DNA from: Mycolicibacter hiberniae
GTDB taxonomy: Bacteria; Actinomycetota; Actinomycetes; Mycobacteriales; Mycobacteriaceae
NCBI RefSeq assembly: GCF_010729485.1
Contig: NZ_AP022609.1
Coordinates: forward strand, 3,658,001 to 3,722,000
Direction of reading: 5' to 3'
DNA: 64,000 nt
The position numbers and the translations under genes are program-made. Positions 34,126-42,652 of the stretch are shown here, in pieces. Numbering within the stretch: the stretch's first letter is position 1; each line of letters opens with the position of its first letter. Below the pieces are notes generated by a model, which was not told the origin of the DNA, searched no databases, and saw only the letters and a program-made list of their open reading frames with translations.

Positions 34126-36240
34126 CTAGCTCAGCGACTCTTCCAGCCACGGGAGCAGCCACTTGACCCCCTCGGGCGTCAGGTGGATGCCGTCGCTGCG
34201 AACCTTGATGCCGTCCACCTTGGCGGTGTAGGTGCCCGTCGGTCCCAGCTTCTTGTTCAGGTCCATCACCGTCACAGCCTCACGGCCGGCGACCTCCCGG
34301 CGCAGCAACGCGTTCCAGCGATCGACACGCTCGGGTTTGTCCTCGGGCCACAGACCGCCGTCGGGCCGCTCGCCATACCGGCTGTAGGGCACGGTAGTGA
34401 CAACCACCCGGCTGCCGGCAGATTCCAGCACGTCCAGGGCGCGGCGCAGCTCGGCGGTCAGGTAGGCGTCGAAAGTCGGGGCCCCGATGTGCGACCACCG
34501 GCCCTCATTGACGCGATCCACGGTCTCCCAGCGTCCGACGAACAACAGCACGACGTCGGGCCGGTCGGCCTTGACCTGCCGCGCCCAGCGCGCCGGCCAC
34601 CCGTCGCACTCGGAGCCCTGATCGATGGTCTTGCCGGCCCAGCGGTAGGGGCCGGCTCGCACGATGCTGCACCCGACGACGGTGTGATCGATGAAGTGGT
34701 AGCCGGGAGTTTCGGGCAGATAGTGCATCAAGGTCCAGCCGATCGAATCGCCGAACACCGACACGGTGCGCGGGCGTTTGGGATCGTGCCGCACCGCCTG
34801 CGGGGGCGGCAGCCGGCGTGCCGGTGGCGACGGTGACACCGCGGCGGCGGCGGCCACGTCCGGCGTCAGGCCGTTCTCGGCCCGGGGCCTGTCGACGACG
34901 GGCACCACCAGCAGCGTGACGGCAACGGCGCTGCCGCTGACCGCCGCCCCCAGCGGTAGCAGCGACACCCGCGCCGGCCGCCAGCGGCGGATCGGCTCCT
35001 CGATGACCCACCACGACACGGCCGCCAGCAGCAGGGTGGCCGCGCACCGCACGCCGAACAGCGCCCAGCCCGACCAGCCGGTGCGCTCACCGTTGAGGAC
35101 CAGAAAGACCGGCCAGTGCCACAGGTACACGCCGTAGGAGATGGCCCCCAGCCACACCAGCGGAGACCAGGCCAGCGCCCGGGCGACCAGGCCGCTCTGG
35201 TGCAGCGCCACCGGGGCGATCACGGCTATCGCGGCGACGGCCACCAGCGTGAGCAGGCCGCCGCGGAACTCCTCGACACTGCCGGTCGCACGGTGCGCCG
35301 CCATCGCCAGCACCGCCAGCCCGGCCAGCGGCAGCAGCCGGGCAACCCACAGCGCGCGCCGGGTGCGCACCACCGACCAGCCTGCCGTCAGCGCCGGCCA
35401 GTCCGCCACCAGCAGGGCCGCCGCGGCGGCGCCGATCAGCAGCGCCTGCGCCCGGGTGTCTGTGCCGAAGTAGACGCGGTCGCGGGCGTCCCCGTACGCC
35501 GGGGAGGCCAGAACCTCGGCCAGCGTCGCCGAGGCCGCCGCACCCGCGCTGGCAAGCAGGAAAACAGTCAGCCGCACGCCGCCGACCGTGGCCCAGCCGC
35601 CACGGCGCCGGGCGCGGGCGCCCCACGCCACGGCGATCGCGATCAGCAGCAGTGGCCACAGGAAGTAGTACTGCTCCTCGACGCCCAGCGACCAGGTGTG
35701 TTGCAGCGGCGAGGCGGTGCCGGCCTCGGTGAAGTAGTCGGTGTGCTGGGCCACGAATCGCCAGTTCGCCACCCAGAAGAAGGCGGCGATCGCATCCTCC
35801 CGCAGGCCCGCCACGGCCTGCTGTGGCAGTAGTTCGTGGGCTATCGCGACGGTCAGCACCATGAGCACCAGCGCCGGCAGCAGCCGGCGGATACGCCGGA
35901 TCCAGAACCCGGCGAGATCGATCCGGCCGGTCCGCCCCAGTTCGTCGATGAGCAGCGACGTGATGAGGAACCCGCTCAGCACGAAGAACAGGTCCACGCC
36001 GATAAATCCGCCCGACAGCCCGGGAATGCCGCCGTGGTTGGCCAGCACCAGCGCCACAGCCAGGGCGCGCAGTCCGTCCAGAGCGTGGATGCCCGGTCGT
36101 CGTTGCTCTCGGCGCATCCGGTCCGCGGCGCGCGCGGTCGCCAACCGGGCGGCCCGCGGGGCCGGCGCAACCCAGCGGGATCTGCCCGAGGTGCGCGTCG
36201 AGGTGGCCCTGCGAGTCCGGTTCCCGGCCGGTCGACTCAT
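34126..36240 (-). CDS. Acyltransferase-3 family membrane protein with SGNH C-terminal domain
   Basis: A 704-residue protein. After a basic N-terminal tail, an OafA/AT3 domain with about ten helices spans residues 50-415 and contains the signature RRPGIHALDGLRALAVALVLANH and HTWSLGVEEQYYFLWP. A SGNH-like extracytoplasmic domain begins near 475 with VFGDSIGWTL and ends with DGIHLTPEG, holding the Ser, Asn and His-Asp elements. It transfers acyl groups to envelope glycans or glycolipids. It matches Rv0111 by position. Start ATG 36240 is chosen over an upstream GTG, though neither has an obvious ribosome binding site. Confidence 0.93.
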   Translation of the reverse strand: MSRPAGNRTRRATSTRTSGRSRWVAPAPRAARLATARAADRMRREQRRPGIHALDGLRALAVALVLANHGGIPGLSGGFIGVDLFFVLSGFLITSLLIDELGRTGRIDLAGFWIRRIRRLLPALVLMVLTVAIAHELLPQQAVAGLREDAIAAFFWVANWRFVAQHTDYFTEAGTASPLQHTWSLGVEEQYYFLWPLLLIAIAVAWGARARRRGGWATVGGVRLTVFLLASAGAAASATLAEVLASPAYGDARDRVYFGTDTRAQALLIGAAAAALLVADWPALTAGWSVVRTRRALWVARLLPLAGLAVLAMAAHRATGSVEEFRGGLLTLVAVAAIAVIAPVALHQSGLVARALAWSPLVWLGAISYGVYLWHWPVFLVLNGERTGWSGWALFGVRCAATLLLAAVSWWVIEEPIRRWRPARVSLLPLGAAVSGSAVAVTLLVVPVVDRPRAENGLTPDVAAAAAVSPSPPARRLPPPQAVRHDPKRPRTVSVFGDSIGWTLMHYLPETPGYHFIDHTVVGCSIVRAGPYRWAGKTIDQGSECDGWPARWARQVKADRPDVVLLFVGRWETVDRVNEGRWSHIGAPTFDAYLTAELRRALDVLESAGSRVVVTTVPYSRYGERPDGGLWPEDKPERVDRWNALLRREVAGREAVTVMDLNKKLGPTGTYTAKVDGIKVRSDGIHLTPEGVKWLLPWLEESLS

Positions 36241-36343
36241 GTCAGGGTGGTCGCCGTGGGCGCCGATTGGTCGATCCTCTCGCTGGTGGACCACCGAAAT
36301 CTTAGGGGCGACCGGGGGCCTGCAGCGGATGACACGCTCGTGA

Positions 36344-37141
36344 TCAGGAGACCAATTCGGCAGTGCGCCACCAGATCAGCGCGACGAACAGCGCCAGCAG
36401 CGCAAGACCGGCCGCCGCCTGGATCCGGGGACGGTTCGCCGTCGGGGGGTAGGCATAGGCACACGCGATCACCAGCCCGGTGATCAGACCGCCGACGTGC
36501 CCCTGCCAGCTGATCCTGGGCACGGTGAAGGTGAAGACCAGGTTGATGACGATCAGTGCGCCGATCCAGCCGACGTCGACATTCAGCCGCCGTCCGACGA
36601 TCAGCGCGGCGCCGAACAGCCCGAAGATGGCGCCCGAGGCGCCGGCGGTGGCGGAGGTCAGCGGCGCCAACAGGTAGACCGTCACCGAACCTCCCAGGGC
36701 GCTGAGCAGGTACAGCGCTAGGTAGCGCGCACGACCCAGGCTGCCTTCGAGTGCGGGACCCACCACATAGAGCGCCCACATGTTCAGCAGCAGATGCATG
36801 GCGCCGTAGTGCAGGAACGCCGAGGTCAGCAGTCGGTAGGTCTGCCCCTCGGCCACTGCCGGGGGCCAGAGCACGAGTTCGGACTCGAACTGGTGCGACG
36901 ACAGCTGTCCGACAAAGGCCAGCACGCTCAACGCGATCAGCGCGTAGGTGGCCACCGGCGTGTTGGTGACGGCGCGCACCAGCGAGTTTGTCCGGCGCAC
37001 CGTGCCGCCATCCGCGTGCGCGCAATCCACACAGTGCTGGCCGACGGCGGCGCCACGCATGCATTCACCGCAGATGGGGCGCTCGCACCTGGTGCAGCGC
37101 AGCGCGGTTGCCCGATCGGGGTGCCGGTAGCAGACGGTCAT
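36344..37141 (-). CDS. Rhomboid-family intramembrane serine protease with zinc-finger-like N-terminus
   Basis: A 265-residue protein. The N-terminal ~50 residues have four or more Cys/His in CYRHPDRATALRCTRC and CVDC spacing, resembling a B-box-like zinc site. The rhomboid fold follows with six or seven helices; the catalytic serine is in GASGAIFG and the histidine in GHVGGL. It matches M. tuberculosis Rv0110 by neighbours. It cleaves transmembrane segments; substrates are unknown. It sits 103 bases upstream of, and may be transcribed with, the acyltransferase. Confidence 0.93.
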   Translation of the reverse strand: MTVCYRHPDRATALRCTRCERPICGECMRGAAVGQHCVDCAHADGGTVRRTNSLVRAVTNTPVATYALIALSVLAFVGQLSSHQFESELVLWPPAVAEGQTYRLLTSAFLHYGAMHLLLNMWALYVVGPALEGSLGRARYLALYLLSALGGSVTVYLLAPLTSATAGASGAIFGLFGAALIVGRRLNVDVGWIGALIVINLVFTFTVPRISWQGHVGGLITGLVIACAYAYPPTANRPRIQAAAGLALLALFVALIWWRTAELVS

Positions 37142-37168
37142 GGTTACACCTTGTCAGAGCGCTGACGG

Positions 37169-37174
37169 TAGATT
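37169..37174 (+). promoter_or_regulatory. -10-like TAGATT, leaderless start
   Basis: TAGATT ends 7 bases before the GTG at 37182, with no ribosome binding site, in the 40-base gap between divergent starts. Confidence 0.5.
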
Positions 37175-37181
37175 TCACGCT

Positions 37182-37829
37182 GTGCCGTCTCCCGCTCCGC
37201 GCCGAGCATTCAATGACGCCGTCACCCGGTTCTGGAGCTTTGCCGCTCCGGCCTATGACGCTGGGTTCCTGCAGCGTTGGGTCTACCGTCCCGCGCAGGA
37301 CGAGCTGATCGCCGCGCTGCGGTCTCACCGGCCGGACCGGGTGGCCGACATCGCCTGCGGCACCGGCATCCTGGCCGACCGCATCGAACGCGAACTGTCC
37401 CCGGCGGCGGTCTATGGAGTGGACATGTCCGAGGGCATGCTGAAGGAGGCTTCCAGCCGCTCATCGCGGGTGCAGTGGTTGACCGGTCCCGCAGAACAGT
37501 TGCCGTTCGATGACGGGTCGCTTGATGCGGTGGTCACCAGCTCGGCGTTCCACTTCTTCAATCAGCCGGCCGCCGTGCGCGAGTTCTACCGGGTACTGGC
37601 GCCGGGCGGGATGGCAGCGGTCACCGCGATGAGTCCCCGGCTGCCCGATCCCCTCGAGCGGCTGTCGGGCCTTCGCTGGAACCCGGCGAAACAGCCGACC
37701 CCCAGCGAGATGAGCACGCTGTTCACCGATGCCGGCTTCACCGTCACCGACCAGCATCGGGTGGCGCGCCCCGCTTGGACGCTGGTGGTGTCGGATCTGA
37801 TCACCGTCGGGGTCAAGCGCTCGCCGTAA
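37182..37829 (+). CDS. Class I SAM-dependent methyltransferase
   Basis: A 215-residue protein with SAM motif I (VADIACGTGILADRI), motif II-like acidic YGVDMSEGML and PFDDGSLDAVVTSSAFHFF, typical of UbiE/Methyltransf_11 enzymes. The methyl acceptor cannot be inferred. It starts at GTG 37182, leaderless as judged from the -10 hexamer. It is divergent from the rhomboid gene and followed by a separate small lipoprotein candidate. Confidence 0.9.
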   Translation: MPSPAPRRAFNDAVTRFWSFAAPAYDAGFLQRWVYRPAQDELIAALRSHRPDRVADIACGTGILADRIERELSPAAVYGVDMSEGMLKEASSRSSRVQWLTGPAEQLPFDDGSLDAVVTSSAFHFFNQPAAVREFYRVLAPGGMAAVTAMSPRLPDPLERLSGLRWNPAKQPTPSEMSTLFTDAGFTVTDQHRVARPAWTLVVSDLITVGVKRSP

Positions 37830-37857
37830 CCGGCGGCCGCCCGCGATTGGGTCGCGG

Positions 37858-37863
37858 TACCTT
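37858..37863 (+). promoter_or_regulatory. -10-like TACCTT, leaderless start
   Basis: TACCTT ends 8 bases before the ATG at 37872, with no ribosome binding site. Confidence 0.35.
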
Positions 37864-37871
37864 CGTTAGGT

Positions 37872-38309
37872 ATGAGAGTGCTCCATCTGGCCGCGGCGGC
37901 GGCGATCGCGCTGGCTGCCTGCGGGCCGGCCGCCGGGGTCGCCGGGGCTGATCCGACCCCTGCTCCCCCACCGGCGCCCAAGCAGGTGATCGACGGCGAC
38001 GGCACCTTCGCCGTCGGCACCGACATTGCGCCGGGCACCTACCGTTCGGACGGGCCGCGTGACGGCCAAGCCTGCTATTGGCGCCGGATCAGCGGCGAGA
38101 AGACCCTCGACAGCGCCATGACCAAGAAACCGCAGGTCGTGCTGATCGAGCCGAGCGACACCGCGTTCCGAACGGATCGCTGCCAGACCTGGCAGCTGGC
38201 CCAGTGCCCGCCGACCTGCGCGCCGGCGCCGCAACAGCCCGCCAGCCTGCCCGACGTGCTCAAAGGATTCGTGCCGCAGGCACGGCCACCGGCCTCCAGC
38301 GGCGGTTAG
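37872..38309 (+). CDS. Small secreted protein or lipoprotein, unknown
   Basis: A 145-residue protein with a signal peptide (about 1-27). A lipobox LAAC is at residues 14-17, so the lipid would attach to Cys17; an alternative cleavage is after GVAGA. The mature part begins Pro-rich (DPTPAPPPAPK), then has DGTFAVGTDIAPGTYRSDGP and YWRRISG, which resemble small cell-envelope proteins. Three Cys lie in RCQTWQLAQCPPTC and one in QACYW, perhaps forming disulfides. I recognise no function. Confidence 0.75.
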   Translation: MRVLHLAAAAAIALAACGPAAGVAGADPTPAPPPAPKQVIDGDGTFAVGTDIAPGTYRSDGPRDGQACYWRRISGEKTLDSAMTKKPQVVLIEPSDTAFRTDRCQTWQLAQCPPTCAPAPQQPASLPDVLKGFVPQARPPASSGG

Positions 38310-38322
38310 CGCTCGCCGCAGC

Positions 38323-38937
38323 TCAGACGCGTTCGGCTTCGGCCAGCTGCAGGGTCGCGCTGTCGACCAGCGTCGCGATCACGTCGTCCGTGCTGAAGTC
38401 ATTGAGCCACAGGCTCGGCGCGTCGCTGCGGTGCAGCATCGCCACGCCGTGCAACGCCACGGACAACGCGGCGGCGATCCGGTCGCAATCGCTGTCGGAA
38501 GCATCGGATCCCTGCCCCCGGCAGGCCAGCAGTCCTCTGGTCACCACCGCCAGCGCCCGCCGGGCAGCCGGCGGGATCTGACCCTTCTGGGTCATCAGGG
38601 TGTAGCGCAGCGGATGGCGTTTGGCAAAGGCCACATAGATCCGGCAACCGATGAGCAGGCATTCCCGGGGGCTGGTGGCGTGCTGCACGTATTCGGCGAT
38701 CTCGTCGGAGACCTGGATCCAGCTCGACTCGGCGACGGCCTCGAGCACCCGCTCCAGGTCGGCGAAGTGCGCATACACCGATGGAGCGGCGATACCGGCC
38801 TCCCGGGCGATACGGCGCAGTGAGACCTCGGCCTCACTCTCGGCGCCATCGATGACCCGCACGGCCGCGGCCAGGATCTCGTCGCGCAGCAGCGCGCCGT
38901 GACCTCGCAAATTGCGCCGGCGCGGGGGAGGGGGCAC
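38323..38937 (-). CDS. TetR-family regulator
   Basis: A 204-residue regulator with helix-turn-helix in EVSLRRIAREAGIAAPSVYAHFADLERVLEAV (about residues 38-70) and a C-terminal domain with MTQKGQIPPAARRAL. It starts at GTG 38937, 6 bases after the -10-like TAGGAT, so it is probably leaderless. The adjacent dyad (38947-38961) overlaps the -10 and suggests autorepression and control of the divergent mycothiol-type gene. The ligand is unknown. Confidence 0.9.
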   Translation of the reverse strand: MPPPPRRRNLRGHGALLRDEILAAAVRVIDGAESEAEVSLRRIAREAGIAAPSVYAHFADLERVLEAVAESSWIQVSDEIAEYVQHATSPRECLLIGCRIYVAFAKRHPLRYTLMTQKGQIPPAARRALAVVTRGLLACRGQGSDASDSDCDRIAAALSVALHGVAMLHRSDAPSLWLNDFSTDDVIATLVDSATLQLAEAERV

Positions 38938-39186
38938 GGGGTGATCCTAACGGCCTGTTAGTTGTCCCCACTTGGGTTCTGAATAACATTTTCTGTTGTT
39001 TGTGTTAGCTGACACCTATCCTAACGCCAGTTTCTTTACAGTTGTAAGCCCATAAATCGCGGCAAAGGGGCGGTATACCGGTCTAAATCTTATTCCTGTG
39101 CCACTGATCCCTTATTTTTCTTAAATTAACGGGTATGGTGAAACCCGTCGGTCGCCAGTCCGTCTGACTCGCCAGGAGGTTTTCTG
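38938..39186. promoter_or_regulatory. AT-rich divergent promoter region with two dyads
   Basis: The 249 bases are markedly AT-rich for this genome. The dyad CTAAC (38947-38951) and GTTAG (38957-38961) overlaps the leaderless tetR -10 (TAGGAT, minus strand, 38944-38949). A second inverted repeat, ACGGGT (39129-39134) and ACCCGT (39143-39148), flanks TATGGT, a possible -10 of the divergent gene. An AGGAGG site precedes the ATG at 39187. Confidence 0.6.
38941..38949 (-). promoter_or_regulatory. -10-like TAGGAT, leaderless tetR start
   Basis: TAGGAT on the minus strand (38944-38949) ends 6 bases before the GTG at 38937, with no ribosome binding site. Confidence 0.45.
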
Positions 39187-39858
39187 ATGCTTGACGCCAT
39201 CTACCGCGCCACTCGCGCCCGGATCAGCGAACTGGCCGAGGGGCTCAGCGGGAGCCAGCTACGGCTGCCGGTTCCGGCGACGCCCGGATGGTCGGTGCAT
39301 GAGGTGTTGGCTCACCTGACCGGTGGCGCCGCGGATGCCCGGGCCCAGCGACTCGACGGGGCGCCGGGTCCGTCCTGGACCGCGCGGCACGTCGCCGAGC
39401 GCCGCGACCGTACAGTCGGCGAGCTGCTCAAGGAGTGGGAACTCGCCTCCCCGGCGGTGGAAGCAAGCCTGCCCGAACGGTTCGCCGGGCCCAACCTGGC
39501 AGCCGATGCGATCTGTCATGAGGCCGATCTGCATGAGGCGCTCGGCCTGGGCCGCGTCGATCGTGAGCATTGGCAGCCCTTCCTGGACGCCATGGGCCAC
39601 CTGCCCGGCCGGAGGCTTCCCGAAGCCGAAAGCCTGGTGATCACCGACGAGCTGGGCCGGGAATGGCGGTGCGGATCCGACGACGCCGTCACCGAATTGC
39701 GCGCCGACGGCTATGAGCTGTTGCGTGGACTGTTGAGCAGGCGCTCCCGCCGTCAGATCGCCGGGTGGGACTGGTCCCCTGCGCCGTCTCCCCAACTGGT
39801 GGACGGCTTCGGGGTTTTCGGCCACCGCGACGACGACCAGCCGATCCCGGGCCGCTGA
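39187..39858 (+). CDS. Maleylpyruvate isomerase-family mycothiol-dependent enzyme
   Basis: A 223-residue protein of the DinB/MDMPI type. The N-terminal four-helix bundle contains TPGWSVHEVLAHLTGGAADARA, with the metal-binding His of the family, and HEADLHEAL supplies more His/Glu/Asp ligands. The family includes mycothiol-dependent isomerases and transferases and other thiol enzymes; the exact reaction is unknown. It has a strong AGGAGG site and faces the TetR regulator, which suggests an inducible detoxification gene. Its stop is 2 bases from the convergent Tat gene. Confidence 0.87.
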   Translation: MLDAIYRATRARISELAEGLSGSQLRLPVPATPGWSVHEVLAHLTGGAADARAQRLDGAPGPSWTARHVAERRDRTVGELLKEWELASPAVEASLPERFAGPNLAADAICHEADLHEALGLGRVDREHWQPFLDAMGHLPGRRLPEAESLVITDELGREWRCGSDDAVTELRADGYELLRGLLSRRSRRQIAGWDWSPAPSPQLVDGFGVFGHRDDDQPIPGR

Positions 39859-39860
39859 CA

Positions 39861-40505
39861 TCAGAGGCCGCAGGACGCGAGCTGCGGCACAGAGAACGCC
39901 ACCGATCCGACCCCGCCCGCAGCGGCACGGTTGTGGGCGAGCCGCATTGTCGTCACGTACGTGCACGTTTGAATCTCGGTCGCCGCGTTCAGGTAGACCA
40001 CGTTGTAGGTGTAGTCGAAGGTGCGGACCAGCTGCTTGGGATCCCACGGTGCGTCCAGCACGAAACCGAGCGACGAGTCCGACCGAATCCAGATGGCGCG
40101 TGAACCGCTCTCGCCCACCGACGGCGCCACAGAGAACGCCGAACCTTCGGGCGAGGTACCGGCGATGCGCAGACTGTCGATGCGGTAGCCGGTGGCGTCC
40201 GCCGGTACCGGCGGACCCGGCGTGATCCTGGTGGTGAACTGGATTGCGTAGTTAGTGCCTCCGCCGACGGCGGGGCTGGTGGAGAAGCTGGTCCAGCTGA
40301 ACTCCTGCGGCAGCGCCACAACGCAATCGTCCATCACGTGGTTCGGATCATCGCACCCGCCGGAGCGAGCCGGCGCCGCCAGCGCGCGGGGGCTGGCCAG
40401 CACAGCTGCGGCGACCGGTACCGCCCAGACAGCATCGCGCAGGAAGACACGGCGCGAGCACTCGGTATTCGCACCGCCGGTCACCGGCCTACAGTATCGG
40501 CTCAC
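39861..40505 (-). CDS. Tat-exported protein of unknown function
   Basis: A 214-residue protein with twin-arginine signal motif SRRVFL near residue 17, a hydrophobic region and cleavage near ALA. Four Cys lie in the mature part (GGCDDPNHVMDDC and later TCTY and SCGL), so disulfides are likely. No family is recognised; the mature part has beta-strand character. It is divergent from the MMPL gene with 47 bases between the starts. Confidence 0.75.
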   Translation of the reverse strand: MSRYCRPVTGGANTECSRRVFLRDAVWAVPVAAAVLASPRALAAPARSGGCDDPNHVMDDCVVALPQEFSWTSFSTSPAVGGGTNYAIQFTTRITPGPPVPADATGYRIDSLRIAGTSPEGSAFSVAPSVGESGSRAIWIRSDSSLGFVLDAPWDPKQLVRTFDYTYNVVYLNAATEIQTCTYVTTMRLAHNRAAAGGVGSVAFSVPQLASCGL

Positions 40506-40552
40506 GGTCGCATTCGGTTGTCCACTCGCGGAATCGGTGCCATGCTCACCGA

Positions 40553-42652
40553 ATGGTCTGGGACCGCTTGTCCGCCGCCGTGACCGGCCGCCGCTCCTGG
40601 CTCATCGCGCTGGTTCCGTTGCTGGTCGCCGTCGCGCTGTTGGCGCTCAGCGGGGGCGATGACTCCGCGACGCGATCGCCGGAGTCTCTTCCGGCCAGCG
40701 CCGAATCCGCCCGCGTCGCCGCAGCACTGCCCACCTTCGCCGGCGGGGAACAGGCCACGGCGCTGTTGGTCGCCACCCGCACCGACGGAAAGCCGCTGAC
40801 GCCCGAAGACCTCGCCGCACTCAATGCGGCCCGCGATCGGCTTGCGCGGGTGCCCCAGGTGCTCCCCGGTCCGGCTGTGCCGGTGCAGGTCTCCGCCGAC
40901 CGCGAAGCGGCCGTGGCCGCGGTGCCGTTGAACGCCGGGTTATCCGGTTTCGCGCTCACCGACACGGTCAAGGCGTTGCGCGCCGCTGCCGACGACGGTC
41001 TGCCGGCCGGGCTGTCCACGCACATCACCGGCGGGCCGGCGTTCGGCGCCGATATCGCCGATGCCTTCACCGGCGCCAATGTCACCTTGTTGGTGGTCAC
41101 CGCCCTGGTGGTGGCGCTGCTGTTGATCGTCACCTACCGGTCGCCGGTGCTGTGGCTGGTGCCCCTGCTGGTGATCGCGCTGGCCGACCGGGTGGCCACC
41201 GTGGCCGGGTCCGCCGTCGCGAACGCCGCGGGTGTGACCCTGGACGGTTCGACCGCCGGGATCACCAGCGTTCTGGTCTTCGGCGCCGGCACCAACTACG
41301 CGCTGCTGCTGATCTCGCGCTACCGCGAGGAACTCCGCGTGGCCCCCGACCACCGCGCTGCGCTCCGCCGCGCGGTGGCCGCCGCCGCCCCGGCGATCCT
41401 GGCCAGCAATGCCACCGTGGTGCTGGCCCTGCTGACGCTGATCCTGGCGGTCACCCCGAGCACCCGCAGCCTGGGGGTCTGCGCCGGCTGCGGGCTGGTG
41501 GTGGCCGCCGCGTTCGTCCTGCTGCTGCTGCCCCCACCGCTGGCACTGTTCGGGCGGAAACTGTTCTGGCCGTTCATTCCCCGGCCCACCGGAGACGCGG
41601 TGCCGACCCTGTCAGGCCCATGGCACCGCGTCGCCGACGCCGTCTCGCGCCACCCGGCAGTGGTGTGCACGGCGGCGGTTGCCGTCCTGGCGGTATCGGC
41701 GGCCGGCCTGCTGGGCACCGGGGTCGGGTTGTCGCAGACCGAGCAGTTCCGGTTACAAGCCGACTCGGTGACCGGATTCGACCGGCTGGCAGAACACTTC
41801 CCGGAGGGCGCTGCGAGTCCGGCCGTCGTGATCGGCCCGACCGCCCGCTCTGCACAGCTCAACCGGGCGATCACCGCGGTACCGGGCGTCGCCTCGGCGA
41901 TGCAGACCGGTGTTTCCGAGACCGGACGGACCATGTGGTCGGTGGTTCTCGACGCCGCACCGGCGACCGACGCGGCTTTTAAGATTGTTTCCGGACTTCG
42001 TGATTCGGTGCGCGCCGTGGATTTCCGCGCGTTGGTCGGCGGCGCGGACGCCGAGGCCCTCGACATCCGCGACGCCGCCATCCGCGATCGCACGGTGCTG
42101 ATTCCGCTCATCCTGCTGGTGGTTCTCGCGGTGCTGTTCGTCCTGCTTCGGGCGGCGCTGGCGCCGCCGGTCCTGGTGGCGGCGACGGTGCTCAGTGCCC
42201 TGGCGGCGCTCGGCTTGGGCGGCTGGGCCAGCCTGCACCTGTTCGGATTTCCGGCTCTGGACAACAGCACTCCCCTGTTCGCGTTCCTGTTCCTGGTTGC
42301 GCTGGGAGTGGACTACACCATCTTCCTGGTGACCAGGGCCCGCGAGGAGACCCGCGGACACGGCACCCGCGAAGGGATGGTGCGCGCGGTGTCGGCGACC
42401 GGTGGGGTCATCACCAGCGCCGGGATCGTGCTGGCCGCGGTGTTCTGCGTCCTGGGGGTGCTGCCCCTGATCGTGCTGACCCAGCTGGGCATCATTGTCG
42501 GTCTCGGAATCCTGTTGGACACCTTTGTTGTTCGCACACTGGTGATTCCAGCGCTCTTCGCACTGATCGGCGACCGGATCTGGTGGCCGAACCCGCCGGT
42601 CGAGCAGGCCGGGACTCAGAGCGCCGCCCAGACCGACTTGGTCTTCAGGTAG
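40553..42652 (+). CDS. MMPL-family RND transporter
   Basis: A 699-residue membrane protein with two MMPL halves: an N-terminal helix, a porter domain, then helices at about 180-340, and a second set at about 515-680. Proton-relay motifs are FGAGTNYALLLISRYREEL and LGVDYTIFLVTRAREE. The first has Asn where most MMPL proteins have Asp; the second keeps Asp. It exports lipids or small molecules. No MmpS lies beside it. Its end overlaps the aldehyde dehydrogenase gene, which is transcribed the other way, by 37 bases. Confidence 0.9.
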   Translation: MVWDRLSAAVTGRRSWLIALVPLLVAVALLALSGGDDSATRSPESLPASAESARVAAALPTFAGGEQATALLVATRTDGKPLTPEDLAALNAARDRLARVPQVLPGPAVPVQVSADREAAVAAVPLNAGLSGFALTDTVKALRAAADDGLPAGLSTHITGGPAFGADIADAFTGANVTLLVVTALVVALLLIVTYRSPVLWLVPLLVIALADRVATVAGSAVANAAGVTLDGSTAGITSVLVFGAGTNYALLLISRYREELRVAPDHRAALRRAVAAAAPAILASNATVVLALLTLILAVTPSTRSLGVCAGCGLVVAAAFVLLLLPPPLALFGRKLFWPFIPRPTGDAVPTLSGPWHRVADAVSRHPAVVCTAAVAVLAVSAAGLLGTGVGLSQTEQFRLQADSVTGFDRLAEHFPEGAASPAVVIGPTARSAQLNRAITAVPGVASAMQTGVSETGRTMWSVVLDAAPATDAAFKIVSGLRDSVRAVDFRALVGGADAEALDIRDAAIRDRTVLIPLILLVVLAVLFVLLRAALAPPVLVAATVLSALAALGLGGWASLHLFGFPALDNSTPLFAFLFLVALGVDYTIFLVTRAREETRGHGTREGMVRAVSATGGVITSAGIVLAAVFCVLGVLPLIVLTQLGIIVGLGILLDTFVVRTLVIPALFALIGDRIWWPNPPVEQAGTQSAAQTDLVFR

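Noticed and set aside
31973..34129. A 718-codon open frame opposite the carboxylic acid reductase
   Set aside because: Antisense shadow of a well-supported gene; low-complexity composition rich in Gly, Arg and His.
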